In this document: piece by piece, positions 33,047 to 41,765 of the stretch | Numbering within the stretch: the first letter of the stretch is position 1 | Layout: each line of letters begins with the position of its first letter | Made by a program: the position numbers and the translations under genes | Notes under the pieces: generated by a model | What the model was told of the DNA's origin: nothing | Database searches by the model: none | Seen by the model: the letters and a program-made list of their open reading frames with translations, nothing else | Source of the DNA: Pseudomonadota bacterium | Lineage (GTDB): Bacteria > Pseudomonadota > Alphaproteobacteria > Sphingomonadales > Sphingomonadaceae | DNA length: 64,000 nt | NCBI GenBank assembly: GCA_020160755.1 | Contig: JAIUPN010000001.1 | Location: forward strand, 1-64,000 | Direction of reading: 5' to 3'

Positions 33047-33921
33047 TTGGCGAGGCTCCATGCGCGGGGGTCGATGATTTCGGCGGCAGTGACGGCGAGG
33101 TCGGGAGCTGCTTTTGGCGCAGCGCCCGCCCACGCCCGGGCAATTTGCTCCAGATGGGACACGCTGTCGACGCCGACGGTGCAGAACGTAACACCGGGAA
33201 GCCCTTTGGCAAGCGCGACGGCGGCGTCGAGCGGATCGAGACCTTGTTCCTCGCACCAGTCGTGCCAGCGATCGAGAGCAGGGGTCGCCGCAGGCAGGCG
33301 CGCCACCGCTGCGTCGCGATCCATGAGCAAGAGGCCCTGCAGGAAGATCGACCGAAGCGTGATTTCGATTCCTTCGAAGCGATGCGGGAATGCGGCAAGG
33401 CGCTGGTCGAGGGCGTTGCCGGGAAGCTGGGCCATCGCAATATCATACTGCCCGGAGAGCGTCGCCAGCTGCTCGGGACCATAGATGGATGTTCCCAGAG
33501 GCAGATCTTGATCGGCGCACCAGCCCGCGGCCGCGGCCCAGGCGGCGGTCCCGAGGGGACCTTCCAGGTCATGGGGGCCGTGGAACAGGATGCCGCACAG
33601 CGAGGAACCGAGGTGCGCCCGGCTTCGCTCCAGCGATGCCGTCACGAACGCCGCCGCGTCGGTTTCGCCGGATTCGGGTGGCAGCGCCGGGATCTTCGTG
33701 ATGATCCGGAAATCCAGCCCGTTGCAGAGGGCGCCAAGTCTTTCCTCGATATTGCCATAGCCCGGCGCGGTGTCCAGCCGGCGGATGCCCGCGGCGTGGG
33801 CGGCTTCGAGGATCGATCGTGCTTCGCCGTCGTCCATTGCTTCGGCGCGCCCTGCGATGCCATAGGCCATGCCGAATTGCACGGTGCCAAGACAGAGTTC
33901 AGGTTGCGCCGGCACCGTCAT
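33043..33921 (-). CDS. Aldo/keto reductase
   Basis: The 292-residue NADPH-dependent reductase has the start motif LCLGTVQFGMAYGIAG and the catalytic residues in RRLDTAPGYGNIEERLG (Asp, Tyr), IITKIPALPP (Lys) and LFHGPHDLEGP (His). ATG 33921 makes a 4-bp overlap with pseC and is preferred to 33942. It is coupled on both sides (pseC before, pseF after), so it should act on the same sugar intermediates. Its exact step is unknown; it is not one of the six classical Pse enzymes. Confidence 0.87.
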   Translation of the reverse strand: MTVPAQPELCLGTVQFGMAYGIAGRAEAMDDGEARSILEAAHAAGIRRLDTAPGYGNIEERLGALCNGLDFRIITKIPALPPESGETDAAAFVTASLERSRAHLGSSLCGILFHGPHDLEGPLGTAAWAAAAGWCADQDLPLGTSIYGPEQLATLSGQYDIAMAQLPGNALDQRLAAFPHRFEGIEITLRSIFLQGLLLMDRDAAVARLPAATPALDRWHDWCEEQGLDPLDAAVALAKGLPGVTFCTVGVDSVSHLEQIARAWAGAAPKAAPDLAVTAAEIIDPRAWSLAK

Positions 33922-35075
33922 GCCAGTGCCGATTTCAGGCAATCGACCACGCGGTCCTGTTGCTCGTCGGTCATGCGCGGGAACAAAGGAATGGTGATAG
34001 CGCGCCGGTAATATGCTTCCGCCGCAGGGAAATCGCCCGGTTCGAACCCCATGTTGCGATAATGCGGTTGAAGATGGATCGGTATATAATGGACGTTGGC
34101 GCCAATGCCGGCCGTCGACAGCCGGTCGTAAAGCTCGCGCCGCGTCACCGTGCTGCGTGTCTCGTCGATCTCGATGACATAGAGATGATGCGCCGACTGC
34201 CGGTCGTTGGCGCGCGCCGGCAGGCGAAGCGGCAGTTCGGAAAGCAGGTCGTCATAGCGCCGCGCCCGCTCTTCGCGTTTCTGCCACATGGCCGGAAGCC
34301 GCGACAGTTGCGACAGCCCCAATGCAGCCTGCAGGTCCGTCATCCGATAATTATAGCCGAGCATGATCTGCTCGTAATACCAGCCCCCCTCGCTGGGGTT
34401 CGTCATCAGATTTTCGTCGCGGATAATGCCGTGGCTTCGCAGCAGCGCCATCTGCCGGGCAAGCTCGGCATCCTGTGTCACCGCCACACCGCCTTCGCCC
34501 GTGGTGACGATCTTCACCGGGTGGAAGCTGAAGATCACGATGTCGGCATCGCGTCCGATTGGGTGGCCGTCGATCTGTGCGCCGACGGCGTGCGACGCGT
34601 CCTGGATCAGCGAAAAACCATATTGGTCGGCCAGCTTGCGCATCGCCGGCATATCGCAGGGCAGGCCGCTGAAGTCGACCGGTACGACGATCTTCGGCAG
34701 CTGCCCCGTCCGGCTGGCCTGGTCGAGCTTGGCGGCGAGTGCCTCGACGCTCATGTTGCGGGTGACCGGGTCTATGTCGACAAAATCAACCGTCGCTCCG
34801 CAATAAAGGCCGCAATTGGCCGACGCGGTGAAGCTGATGGGACTGGTCCAGAGGCGGTCGCCCGGACCAAGCCCGAGCGCCATGCACGCGATGTGCAACG
34901 CTGCGGTGGCATTGCACGCGGCGACGGCGTGGGCGGCCCCGTGCATCTCCGCAATCGCCGCCTCGAAGCGTACGATTTCCGGGCCCTGCGTCAGGAAGGG
35001 CGACCGCAGCACGGCGGCGACCGCCTCGATATCCTCTTCCTCGATCGCCTGGCAGCTATAGGGAATACGATCCAT
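33918..35075 (-). CDS. pseC: UDP-4-amino-4,6-dideoxy-N-acetyl-beta-L-altrosamine transaminase
   Basis: The 385-residue PLP aminotransferase performs the second Pse step, using the PseB keto-sugar. It has IPYSCQAIEEEDIEAV at the start, the cofactor aspartate in SLIQDASHAVGA and the PLP lysine in FSFHPVKIVTTGEGG, plus LGYNYRMTDLQAALG. These features match PseC rather than generic DegT proteins. GGAA lies 6 nt before ATG 35075; the frame opens at a TTG at 35087. It lies directly after the capsule-synthesis-like gene and overlaps the aldo/keto reductase by 4 bp. Confidence 0.93.
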   Translation of the reverse strand: MDRIPYSCQAIEEEDIEAVAAVLRSPFLTQGPEIVRFEAAIAEMHGAAHAVAACNATAALHIACMALGLGPGDRLWTSPISFTASANCGLYCGATVDFVDIDPVTRNMSVEALAAKLDQASRTGQLPKIVVPVDFSGLPCDMPAMRKLADQYGFSLIQDASHAVGAQIDGHPIGRDADIVIFSFHPVKIVTTGEGGVAVTQDAELARQMALLRSHGIIRDENLMTNPSEGGWYYEQIMLGYNYRMTDLQAALGLSQLSRLPAMWQKREERARRYDDLLSELPLRLPARANDRQSAHHLYVIEIDETRSTVTRRELYDRLSTAGIGANVHYIPIHLQPHYRNMGFEPGDFPAAEAYYRRAITIPLFPRMTDEQQDRVVDCLKSALA

Positions 35076-35087
35076 GCCGGTTTCCAA

Positions 35088-36407
35088 TCAATTCGCCTGA
35101 AGCCGCGCCCGCAGGGCTTCGGCCAGATGGGGGAGGTCGTCGATCCGCGTTTTTCCACGCATGATATTTCCTCCAAAGCAATAGCGGTCGAGGAAATCGG
35201 CATACCATTTGGTCAGATCCTCGGCCGATGCCGTCGGCGCGTCGAGGATGCGCGGCCAGTCGCCCGGCCGGTCGATGCGGGTGACGCCCGGCGCATCCTG
35301 GAAATGGACGCCGCCGATGACCGCGACCGGGCAGCCCGCCAGCGCCGCTTCGAGCGAAAATGTCGAGCCGAGGCTCACCACCGCTGGGCGCAACTGCATC
35401 AGCCTCGCCGCCTGATAGTCGCCGCGCAGGATCACGACGCGCTTCGATGCGCGCAGGTCGGCCCATTTCGGCAGCTGAAGCGCGCCGGGCTGCGACGGAT
35501 GCTCCTTCAGAACCAGCTTGAAACCGGGAGGCAGGCTGTCGAGTATCTGGCTTGCAATCTCTTCCTGCCGATAGAAGCGGCTGAAATAGGCGAGCAACGC
35601 CTCGGGCTCGTAATGCAGCGGAAACACGACATATCGCGTGTCGGCCGCATGCGCCACCGGATCGGGCGAATAACGGCCGAACAGCGACTTCCACAAGCTG
35701 CGCGCGTGGAAAAGATGCGGGCCCACTTCGCGGTCGATATAGGCGGCGTTGCGGCGAAACAGCTTTCTGTAAACCGCTTTGCCGAGCGTGACGAAGATGT
35801 CGCGGATCCGCGGCAGCACCTTGCCATAGGCGATCACATAGGTCGGTCGGGCAAGGCCCGCCGCACGAAGTTCGACGTGGCGGCGGACAGCATCTTCGCT
35901 GCCGGATAGCATGTCCAACCGCACCGGGATGGCCTGCGCGGCGTCGCTGACGAAGAAACAATATCCGGGAAGCCATGCGATCTGGAAGTGCAGGCACAGC
36001 GCCCCCGCCTCGCCAAAGCTGCGGCTGAACATCTCGTTTGCATAGCCGCTAACCGGTTCGTCGAGATAGAAGATGGGGCGATAGCGTGCGAGAACATGGT
36101 CGCACACGGCGGCGATCGACCGGCGCGTCGCGGCGATTTCCTCCGCCGTGGCCAGCCGAAGAAAACGGTCGCGATTGATGGCGTCCGCGTCGTCGAGCGC
36201 CAAAGCGCCCGACGAAACCGGCGCCGCGCCGATCAGGATCACTTCCCCTTCGGGATCCTGCACCCGGATATTCTCCGCCTCCGCCGGGTTCATGACGATA
36301 TAAACCCGGGAAAGATCGGCGAAGGCCGCCTTCATCTTGGGAAATTCCAAGGAAAGAAAGTCGCGGGCGAAAAATACCGCGGCGGATTGCAGCAAGACTG
36401 CCTCCAT
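35088..36407 (-). CDS. Capsule polysaccharide biosynthesis-like protein (KpsS/KpsC type)
   Basis: The 439-residue cytoplasmic protein has an N-terminal part with LLQSAAVFFARDFLSLEFPK and a C-terminal capsule-synthesis-like half: VLKEHPSQPG, then VVSLGSTFSLEAALAGCPVAVIG. The histidine-proline and the glycine/serine loop are shared with proteins that add Kdo linkers to group 2 capsules. Here no Kdo-transport (kpsM/T/E) genes are seen, and it sits between pseB and pseC. It could be a nonulosonic acid transferase. The stop of this gene is 12 bp from the pseC start, and pseB ends directly at its start. Confidence 0.7.
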   Translation of the reverse strand: MEAVLLQSAAVFFARDFLSLEFPKMKAAFADLSRVYIVMNPAEAENIRVQDPEGEVILIGAAPVSSGALALDDADAINRDRFLRLATAEEIAATRRSIAAVCDHVLARYRPIFYLDEPVSGYANEMFSRSFGEAGALCLHFQIAWLPGYCFFVSDAAQAIPVRLDMLSGSEDAVRRHVELRAAGLARPTYVIAYGKVLPRIRDIFVTLGKAVYRKLFRRNAAYIDREVGPHLFHARSLWKSLFGRYSPDPVAHAADTRYVVFPLHYEPEALLAYFSRFYRQEEIASQILDSLPPGFKLVLKEHPSQPGALQLPKWADLRASKRVVILRGDYQAARLMQLRPAVVSLGSTFSLEAALAGCPVAVIGGVHFQDAPGVTRIDRPGDWPRILDAPTASAEDLTKWYADFLDRYCFGGNIMRGKTRIDDLPHLAEALRARLQAN

Positions 36408-37427
36408 TCAGTCGATGATCTTGTTTTCGACGTGCAATGCAATCAAATCGCGAAGCTGTCCGACCGACAGGAAATCGGGATTGTCCCCGCTGTTGTAGGA
36501 AAATCCCGGCGGGACGAGCGTTGCCCCGTGCCGTTGGCAATAGGTGTCGATCATTTCGGGATTGCCCGGCGGCAGGATCGCGAAATAATCGCCCAGATCG
36601 ACCGTATTCGGGCTGTCCGAGCTGGTGATCATCTCTTCGTGGATCTTTTCGCCCGGGCGGACGCCGACCAGTTCCTGACGCGCATCGGGATCGATCGCGG
36701 TCGCAACATCGCCGATCCGGTAGGACGGGATTTTCGGGACCAGGATTTCGCCACCGGTCGCATTTTCGATCGTCCACAACACCATGTCGACGCCCTCGTC
36801 GAGCGAGATGTTGAAGCGCGTCATCGCCGTATCGGTGATCGGCAGGACGCCCGAGCCGCGCCGCGCGATGAAGAAGGGGATGACCGAACCGCGGCTGCCC
36901 ATGACATTGCCGTAGCGAACGACGCTGAAGCGCAGGTCGCGGCTGCCGCGGATATTGTTCGCCGCGATGAACAGCTTGTCCGAACAGAGTTTGGTCGCGC
37001 CATACAGGTTGACCGGCGCGGCCGCCTTGTCGGTCGACAGGGCGACGATCTGCTGCACGCTGGTATCGAGCGCTGCCTCGATCACATTCTGCGCGCCGAG
37101 AACGTTCGTCTTGATACATTCGAACGGGTTATATTCGGCCGCCGGCACCTGTTTCAACGCCGCGGCATGGACAACGATGTCGATCCCCTCGAGCGCGCGG
37201 CGAAGGCGGTCCTGGTCGCGAACGTCACCAATGAAATAACGCAGTCCCGGATATTGAGATTCGGGAAAGTTCTGCGCCATTTCAAACTGCTTCAGCTCGT
37301 CGCGCGAATAAATGACAAGGCGCTCGATGCCCGGCCAGGTTTTGAGTACCTTCGCGACGAACGCTTTACCGAACGAGCCCGTGCCGCCGGTCACAAGCAC
37401 AGCCTTGCCGTTTAATCCATTTGTCAT
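36408..37427 (-). CDS. pseB: UDP-N-acetylglucosamine 4,6-dehydratase (inverting)
   Basis: The 339-residue SDR enzyme starts pseudaminic acid synthesis by converting UDP-GlcNAc to the 4-keto-6-deoxy-L-arabino sugar. The NADP motif is LVTGGTGSFGKAFVAKVL, the active-site region has ALSTDKAAAPVNLYGATKL and a conserved YFIGDVRDQDRLRRAL precedes it. This is the short, soluble PseB/FlaA1 form; the long membrane-bound dehydratase at 47882 is a different enzyme. It follows the unknown membrane-anchored protein by 6 bp and abuts the next gene. Confidence 0.94.
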   Translation of the reverse strand: MTNGLNGKAVLVTGGTGSFGKAFVAKVLKTWPGIERLVIYSRDELKQFEMAQNFPESQYPGLRYFIGDVRDQDRLRRALEGIDIVVHAAALKQVPAAEYNPFECIKTNVLGAQNVIEAALDTSVQQIVALSTDKAAAPVNLYGATKLCSDKLFIAANNIRGSRDLRFSVVRYGNVMGSRGSVIPFFIARRGSGVLPITDTAMTRFNISLDEGVDMVLWTIENATGGEILVPKIPSYRIGDVATAIDPDARQELVGVRPGEKIHEEMITSSDSPNTVDLGDYFAILPPGNPEMIDTYCQRHGATLVPPGFSYNSGDNPDFLSVGQLRDLIALHVENKIID

Positions 37428-37433
37428 GGAGTC

Positions 37434-38756
37434 CTATTCCTTTGAATTTATATCTTGGCTGTCGCCAGACGCAGCGGGTCGCGGCTTTTGCAAGTCGGAC
37501 ACGCTGATCGGTTTCGAAGCGGATTGATTGAGGCGAAATTTGTCGATCACCATCTCGAGGGCGTTCGCTTGAAAATCGACGGCGACGTCCAGTTCCAAAA
37601 GTTGATGAGGGCAATCGGGCGGGACGGTGATGGAGAATTTGGCCGACCGTTTTGCAGCGGCGAGCAGATCCCCACTGGACCAGACGGTGGAATTCGTCGT
37701 CCGTGAAAGGCATTTGAGCTGCCATCCCGCGGTTTGGCCGGGGCGGTTTTCCTCGCCGAGGCTCATGTCGAAGGACAATTGGTACGTGCCCGGCTTCAGA
37801 AAAAGATATTTGCTCGCTGCGAGCCCACCGGCGCCCGACGCGGCATAGATGGAAAGCTTGCGGTCGCTGCCGCCGCCTTCGTCCATGAAATTTGTCGCAA
37901 CGGTGGCATCGCTCGCCGTCGTCCACGCTGCCAGGCCATATTTGGGATTCACGGTGCTGCTCGTCCACCGCTCGCTATTCAGCAGCGCGGGACCGTCCTT
38001 GGTGACCAGGGACAGCAGGGCGGGCACCCGATCGAATTCGCGTGCTTCGATGGTGCGCGTAAGCAGCGGGGTTCCGATCACGTCCATGTCGCCCGCGTGC
38101 ATGCCCTTGCCCGCGGCGATGACGACGTCGGCCACGTTTCCGACCGCCGCCTTGTCGTTCGCCGCGAACAGGACGAACTCGTTCGACCATGGTGACCGAT
38201 TGACAAGATAGGGCCGTAGATGCTTGCGAAAATCGGCATCGACCAGCAGGCGCTTCAGCAGGGGGAATATCTGCGACTGGCTGGCCGGGGTCACGCGCAA
38301 TATCGCGTCGATATTGTCCAATGCCTCGATCGGCAGGTTATTTCGCGCCGCATTTTCGAACAGAACCAGCCGGAAAAGCCCGTCGCGGCGGCTCACCCGA
38401 CCCGCGATTTCGGCAATCTTCACCTTCTCGGGGGAGAGCTTCGGCCCCTTGGCCGTATACATCAGCAAGCGAAGCGCCTGGGTGTTGAGCGGCTGCGCCT
38501 TAATCGCCGTCCTGGCTGCGGTTCGGGCGCGCCCGGCTGGCACCTTCTTGTTGGCCAGCATCAAGCCGTCGAGCATGCCGACCTCCGCCTGGGTTTCGCC
38601 AGGCAGAAGGGCGATGGCCGCCGGCGTCCGGCCGCGCCATGCGTTGCCCGCGGCCGCCACGAAGCTGACGCACGCCAACGCCGCCGCAGCAACGCCGAAT
38701 ATGACGGTTAGGGGACGTGACACTGTCCGATCGCTTTTGTTACCGGGAGGAGGCAT
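37434..38756 (-). CDS. Membrane-anchored protein of unknown function in the export operon
   Basis: The 440-residue protein has one N-terminal membrane segment (about residues 17-36, TVIFGVAAAALACVSFVAAA) with the rest periplasmic. Residues about 45-230 are helical and look like solenoid repeats (PAGRARTAARTAIKAQPLNTQ). The C-terminal part (about 270-400) is beta-rich with FLKPGTYQLSFDMSLGEENR and WQLKC segments, like carbohydrate-binding jelly-roll modules. No enzyme motif was found. It overlaps the BY-kinase gene by 17 bp, so it is cotranslated with the export/polymerisation control protein and may help chain-length control or cell-envelope anchoring. ATG 38756 is chosen; the frame opens at 38795. 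Confidence 0.65.
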   Translation of the reverse strand: MPPPGNKSDRTVSRPLTVIFGVAAAALACVSFVAAAGNAWRGRTPAAIALLPGETQAEVGMLDGLMLANKKVPAGRARTAARTAIKAQPLNTQALRLLMYTAKGPKLSPEKVKIAEIAGRVSRRDGLFRLVLFENAARNNLPIEALDNIDAILRVTPASQSQIFPLLKRLLVDADFRKHLRPYLVNRSPWSNEFVLFAANDKAAVGNVADVVIAAGKGMHAGDMDVIGTPLLTRTIEAREFDRVPALLSLVTKDGPALLNSERWTSSTVNPKYGLAAWTTASDATVATNFMDEGGGSDRKLSIYAASGAGGLAASKYLFLKPGTYQLSFDMSLGEENRPGQTAGWQLKCLSRTTNSTVWSSGDLLAAAKRSAKFSITVPPDCPHQLLELDVAVDFQANALEMVIDKFRLNQSASKPISVSDLQKPRPAASGDSQDINSKE

Positions 38757-40917
38757 CGGCCTGCGTTCCGTAGCCGTAACCATAGCCATAGCCATAGCCC
38801 GACAGCGAGTTCTGGGTCGACATTTTCGTCAGGATCACGCCGAAAATGCGTGCGTGGGCCTGTTGCAGGCGGCTGATCGATGCCCGCAGGCCACGAACGG
38901 CGACATGGCCCGCCGCAACGACAAAAATGCAGCCTTCGACCGATCGCGACAGCAACGCGACGTCGGCGAGACCCAGCAACGGCGGCGCGTCGATCACGAT
39001 ATGGTCGTAATGCTGACCCAGCTCTTGAACGAAGGCCATCATGCGATCGGTGCTCAGCAGTTCCGCGGCGCTGGGAGGTTTGGGCCCGGCTGTCATGAAA
39101 TCGAGCAGCTCGACCGCCGCCGATCGCTGAACCATGTTCTGCCAATCACGCTCGCCCGCAAGCAGATTGCTCAGGCCGCGCTTGTTTTCGATCCCGGCAA
39201 AGCCATGGACCGACGGCGAACGCATGTCGGCGTCGATGAGCAGCGTGCGCTTGCCCGTGCGCGCCAGAACGAGCGCGAGCGAGAAGGACGATGTGCTCTT
39301 GCCCTCGCCGGGCGACGTGCTGGTAATGACTAGGCTCTTGGGAACCCCGTGATCGGTGGTGAAGGCGAGGTTGGTGCGGACGCTGAGATAGGCTTCCGAA
39401 ATATTCGACTTGGGATCGGCAAGCAATTCCAGCGCCTCGTCGTCGCCCTGATCGAGCACTGCGCCCAGCAGCGGCAGGTCGAGCTGGCGGCGGACATCGC
39501 CGGGCTCGCGCAAACCTTCGTCGATCTGTTCAAGGCCGATCACCACCAGCAACGCAAGCGCGAGGCCGAGCAGCAAGGCTATCAGCATGTTCGTCACAAG
39601 GCTGGGCGAAGTCGGGCTGCCGGGGACATCGGCGCGATCGACAACGGCGATGTTGTTTGCCGCGACGCTCGCGACGCTGATTTCCTTGGTCCGCTGCAGC
39701 AGGCTGTCATAAAGCTGGCGCGTCGCGTCGGCGTCGCGGCGATAGATATTATACTGGATCGCGTCGCGGCTTTCCCCTTGAATCTCGCCTTTCAGCCTCT
39801 CGACATTGGCCCTGAGGTTGGCTTCACGCTTGGTCGCTTCGGAATAGGTGTTCCGGATCGACCTGCTGATCCGCCCTTCTTCGCTGGCCAGCGCGCTGTC
39901 AATCGCGGCGACTCGCTGCTTCAGTGCCTGCGCGGGGGGGTAGCCCGGCTCGAACTGGACCAGCATCTGCGAATATTCCGCCATCGCCTGCGCGCGCTGC
40001 TGGCGCAAGGATCCGACGGTCGGGTTTTGAACCGTTGCGACGCTCGTCGCCTGACTCACGGCGGCTTGTGCTGCCATGCGTTCCGCCGTTGCCTTCGTCA
40101 GCTCGTTGCTCATCGCTTCAAGCTCATTCGAGACCAGCGTCTTTTGAATCCCCGAATTGCCGTCGGCGTCCGATGTCGATGACAGAACGACGATTCCGCG
40201 GGTCGCCGCGAAATTGGCGGCCCGACGCTCGGCGTCTTCCAGCTTTTGGGTATATTCGCGCAGCCGCGTCTCGAGAAATGTGCGCGCGTCCTGGGTCGCG
40301 GCGAAGCGGCGATCCATGCTGGCCTGAATAAAATTCTCGGTCCACGCGTTGGCAATCTTGGACGACAGTTCCGGGGACGCACTCGTGTAGAGGACATTGA
40401 CGAGACGCGAGCGCGATACCGGGAGGATTTCGATGTTGCTCAGGAGAATTCCGGCGGCGCTTCGAACGCGCGCTCGCGCGTCGGCGTTGCCGGGCGCGAA
40501 CTCGATCGAATGGGCGGTGTAGAATTCTTCGTTGTTCCCCAAATTCAATTGGCGCGCTACGCGCTCGGCCAACGACCGGGATTCCAGCAAGCTATACTGG
40601 GTCTGATAAAATTCGGCTTCCTGCGAACTTTGGGCAGATTCGATCCCCTCGACATTCGTCGGGTTCTTCTGGTCGCGCGTAATCTCGATCTGCGTTTGCG
40701 CCGTATATTGGGGCGTGGCCAGCAGCGTCGTGATCACACCAGCCGCCATCGCCAAAGCGAGGATACCAATGATTACGAATTTCCATCGCAGCGCGGTCTG
40801 CCAATATTGCAGGACAAGCGGTGGCGCGCTGGGATCGGGGCCACCCGACCGCGCATCGGCCTCGCTTACCGGCTGATTGAGATTGGAAATGCTGGGCGAG
40901 AATACAGGTTTTGACAT
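38740..40917 (-). CDS. wzc: Wzc-type polysaccharide co-polymerase and tyrosine autokinase
   Basis: The 725-residue inner-membrane protein controls polymer length and export. It has a Wzz domain between two membrane segments (about residues 35-60 and 430-455), a coiled-coil periplasmic region with NLNQPVSEADARSG upstream, and a cytoplasmic BY-kinase domain. The kinase shows Walker A TSPGEGKSTSS, Walker A' LLIDADMRSPSV and Walker B IVIDAPPLLGLADVA. The C-terminus has a tyrosine cluster (five Y alternating with G) that would be the autophosphorylation site. It follows the export lipoprotein gene by 44 bp. Both belong to the Wzx/Wzy/Wza-type export route. Confidence 0.93.
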   Translation of the reverse strand: MSKPVFSPSISNLNQPVSEADARSGGPDPSAPPLVLQYWQTALRWKFVIIGILALAMAAGVITTLLATPQYTAQTQIEITRDQKNPTNVEGIESAQSSQEAEFYQTQYSLLESRSLAERVARQLNLGNNEEFYTAHSIEFAPGNADARARVRSAAGILLSNIEILPVSRSRLVNVLYTSASPELSSKIANAWTENFIQASMDRRFAATQDARTFLETRLREYTQKLEDAERRAANFAATRGIVVLSSTSDADGNSGIQKTLVSNELEAMSNELTKATAERMAAQAAVSQATSVATVQNPTVGSLRQQRAQAMAEYSQMLVQFEPGYPPAQALKQRVAAIDSALASEEGRISRSIRNTYSEATKREANLRANVERLKGEIQGESRDAIQYNIYRRDADATRQLYDSLLQRTKEISVASVAANNIAVVDRADVPGSPTSPSLVTNMLIALLLGLALALLVVIGLEQIDEGLREPGDVRRQLDLPLLGAVLDQGDDEALELLADPKSNISEAYLSVRTNLAFTTDHGVPKSLVITSTSPGEGKSTSSFSLALVLARTGKRTLLIDADMRSPSVHGFAGIENKRGLSNLLAGERDWQNMVQRSAAVELLDFMTAGPKPPSAAELLSTDRMMAFVQELGQHYDHIVIDAPPLLGLADVALLSRSVEGCIFVVAAGHVAVRGLRASISRLQQAHARIFGVILTKMSTQNSLSGYGYGYGYGYGTQADASSR
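38767..38799 (-). repeat. Hexanucleotide repeat encoding the Tyr-Gly kinase tail
   Basis: On the coding strand the sequence is GGCTAT three times, then GGTTAC, GGCTAC, GGA. It encodes five Tyr-Gly pairs near the C-terminus of the BY-kinase. The three identical units could slip and change the number of phosphorylatable tyrosines without shifting the frame. Confidence 0.8.
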
Positions 40918-40961
40918 CGCTGGGTCTTTATCCGGCTGAGTAACGCTGGTGCGCTTGACTA

Positions 40962-41678
40962 TTATTGTTGCATGATCGCGACCAGCGGATAGCTGATGGT
41001 CGAAGCGATCCCGAGGACTTGTGCGAAGATTTGACGCGCACGGCTTTCGCCGACAACGACGACGTCATTGGCATAGATTTGCGGATCGGCAATCACGCCG
41101 CGGCGTATGGCGCGCAAATTATATAGTGCGGCCAGCTTCTGGCCATTCACCGTCCGGAAAATCACGACGTCTTCCTGCTTGGCATCGTCGGTCAGCCCCT
41201 TTGCCGTCGCCACGGCGCGCATCAGCGTCAGGTCGCCGAGGACTGGGTAGGCCCCCGGCTGCGAGACTTCGCCGTCGATCGTGACAACCTGCGACCGGGT
41301 TTCCTTGAGGTTGACCGACACCTGCGGGTCACGAATATAGCGACCGCGCAGCTGTTCCTTGATCAGCTCTTCGGCATCCCGCGGCGATTTGCCGCCGACC
41401 TGGATCACGCCTGCAAGCGGGAAGGACAGCTTGCCTTCACCGTCCACCTGCACCTCGTCGCGGCTGAGTTCGTCGCCGGGGTAAACCTTCACCGACAGGC
41501 GGTCGTACGGCCCGATCAGATAGGCATTCTGCGGCCGTGCCAGGTCGGCCGAATCGGGCGCAGGCAAGGATTTATAGTCGGTCAATTGGACCGCCGATCC
41601 GGGCGCGCCCAGCTTTGGACCATTGCTGCACGCCGCGAGCAACAGGAAGGAAACGATAGCAAGCTTTCGCAAGAGCAT
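40962..41678 (-). CDS. Polysaccharide export lipoprotein (Wza/GumB-like)
   Basis: The 238-residue outer-membrane lipoprotein forms the export channel. The signal peptide ends in a lipobox LLLAACSNG (cysteine about residue 17). Then come the polysaccharide-export domain (YLIGPYDRLSVKVYPGDELS, VDGEGKLSFPLAGVIQVG) and a SLBB-like domain (VVTIDGEVSQPGAYPVLGDL). It lacks the long C-terminal barrel helix of Wza, like GumB-type proteins. ATG 41678 is chosen because the lipobox then sits correctly; the frame opens at 41738. It is directly upstream of the wzc-like gene. Confidence 0.92.
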   Translation of the reverse strand: MLLRKLAIVSFLLLAACSNGPKLGAPGSAVQLTDYKSLPAPDSADLARPQNAYLIGPYDRLSVKVYPGDELSRDEVQVDGEGKLSFPLAGVIQVGGKSPRDAEELIKEQLRGRYIRDPQVSVNLKETRSQVVTIDGEVSQPGAYPVLGDLTLMRAVATAKGLTDDAKQEDVVIFRTVNGQKLAALYNLRAIRRGVIADPQIYANDVVVVGESRARQIFAQVLGIASTISYPLVAIMQQ

Positions 41679-41765
41679 AGTAAATTTCTCCGGGGCGGCG
41701 GTGGCTAGCGGATATTCATATCCATTGCCAGCATTCATTGGCGGCGCGTCGGGGCGCCGTAAACC

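Noticed and set aside
33819..35909. 696-codon open frame on the plus strand
   Set aside because: It lies antisense to the well-supported pseC and capsule-synthesis-like genes. Its translation is rich in Arg, His and Asp with no family resemblance, the usual shadow of GC-rich codon bias.
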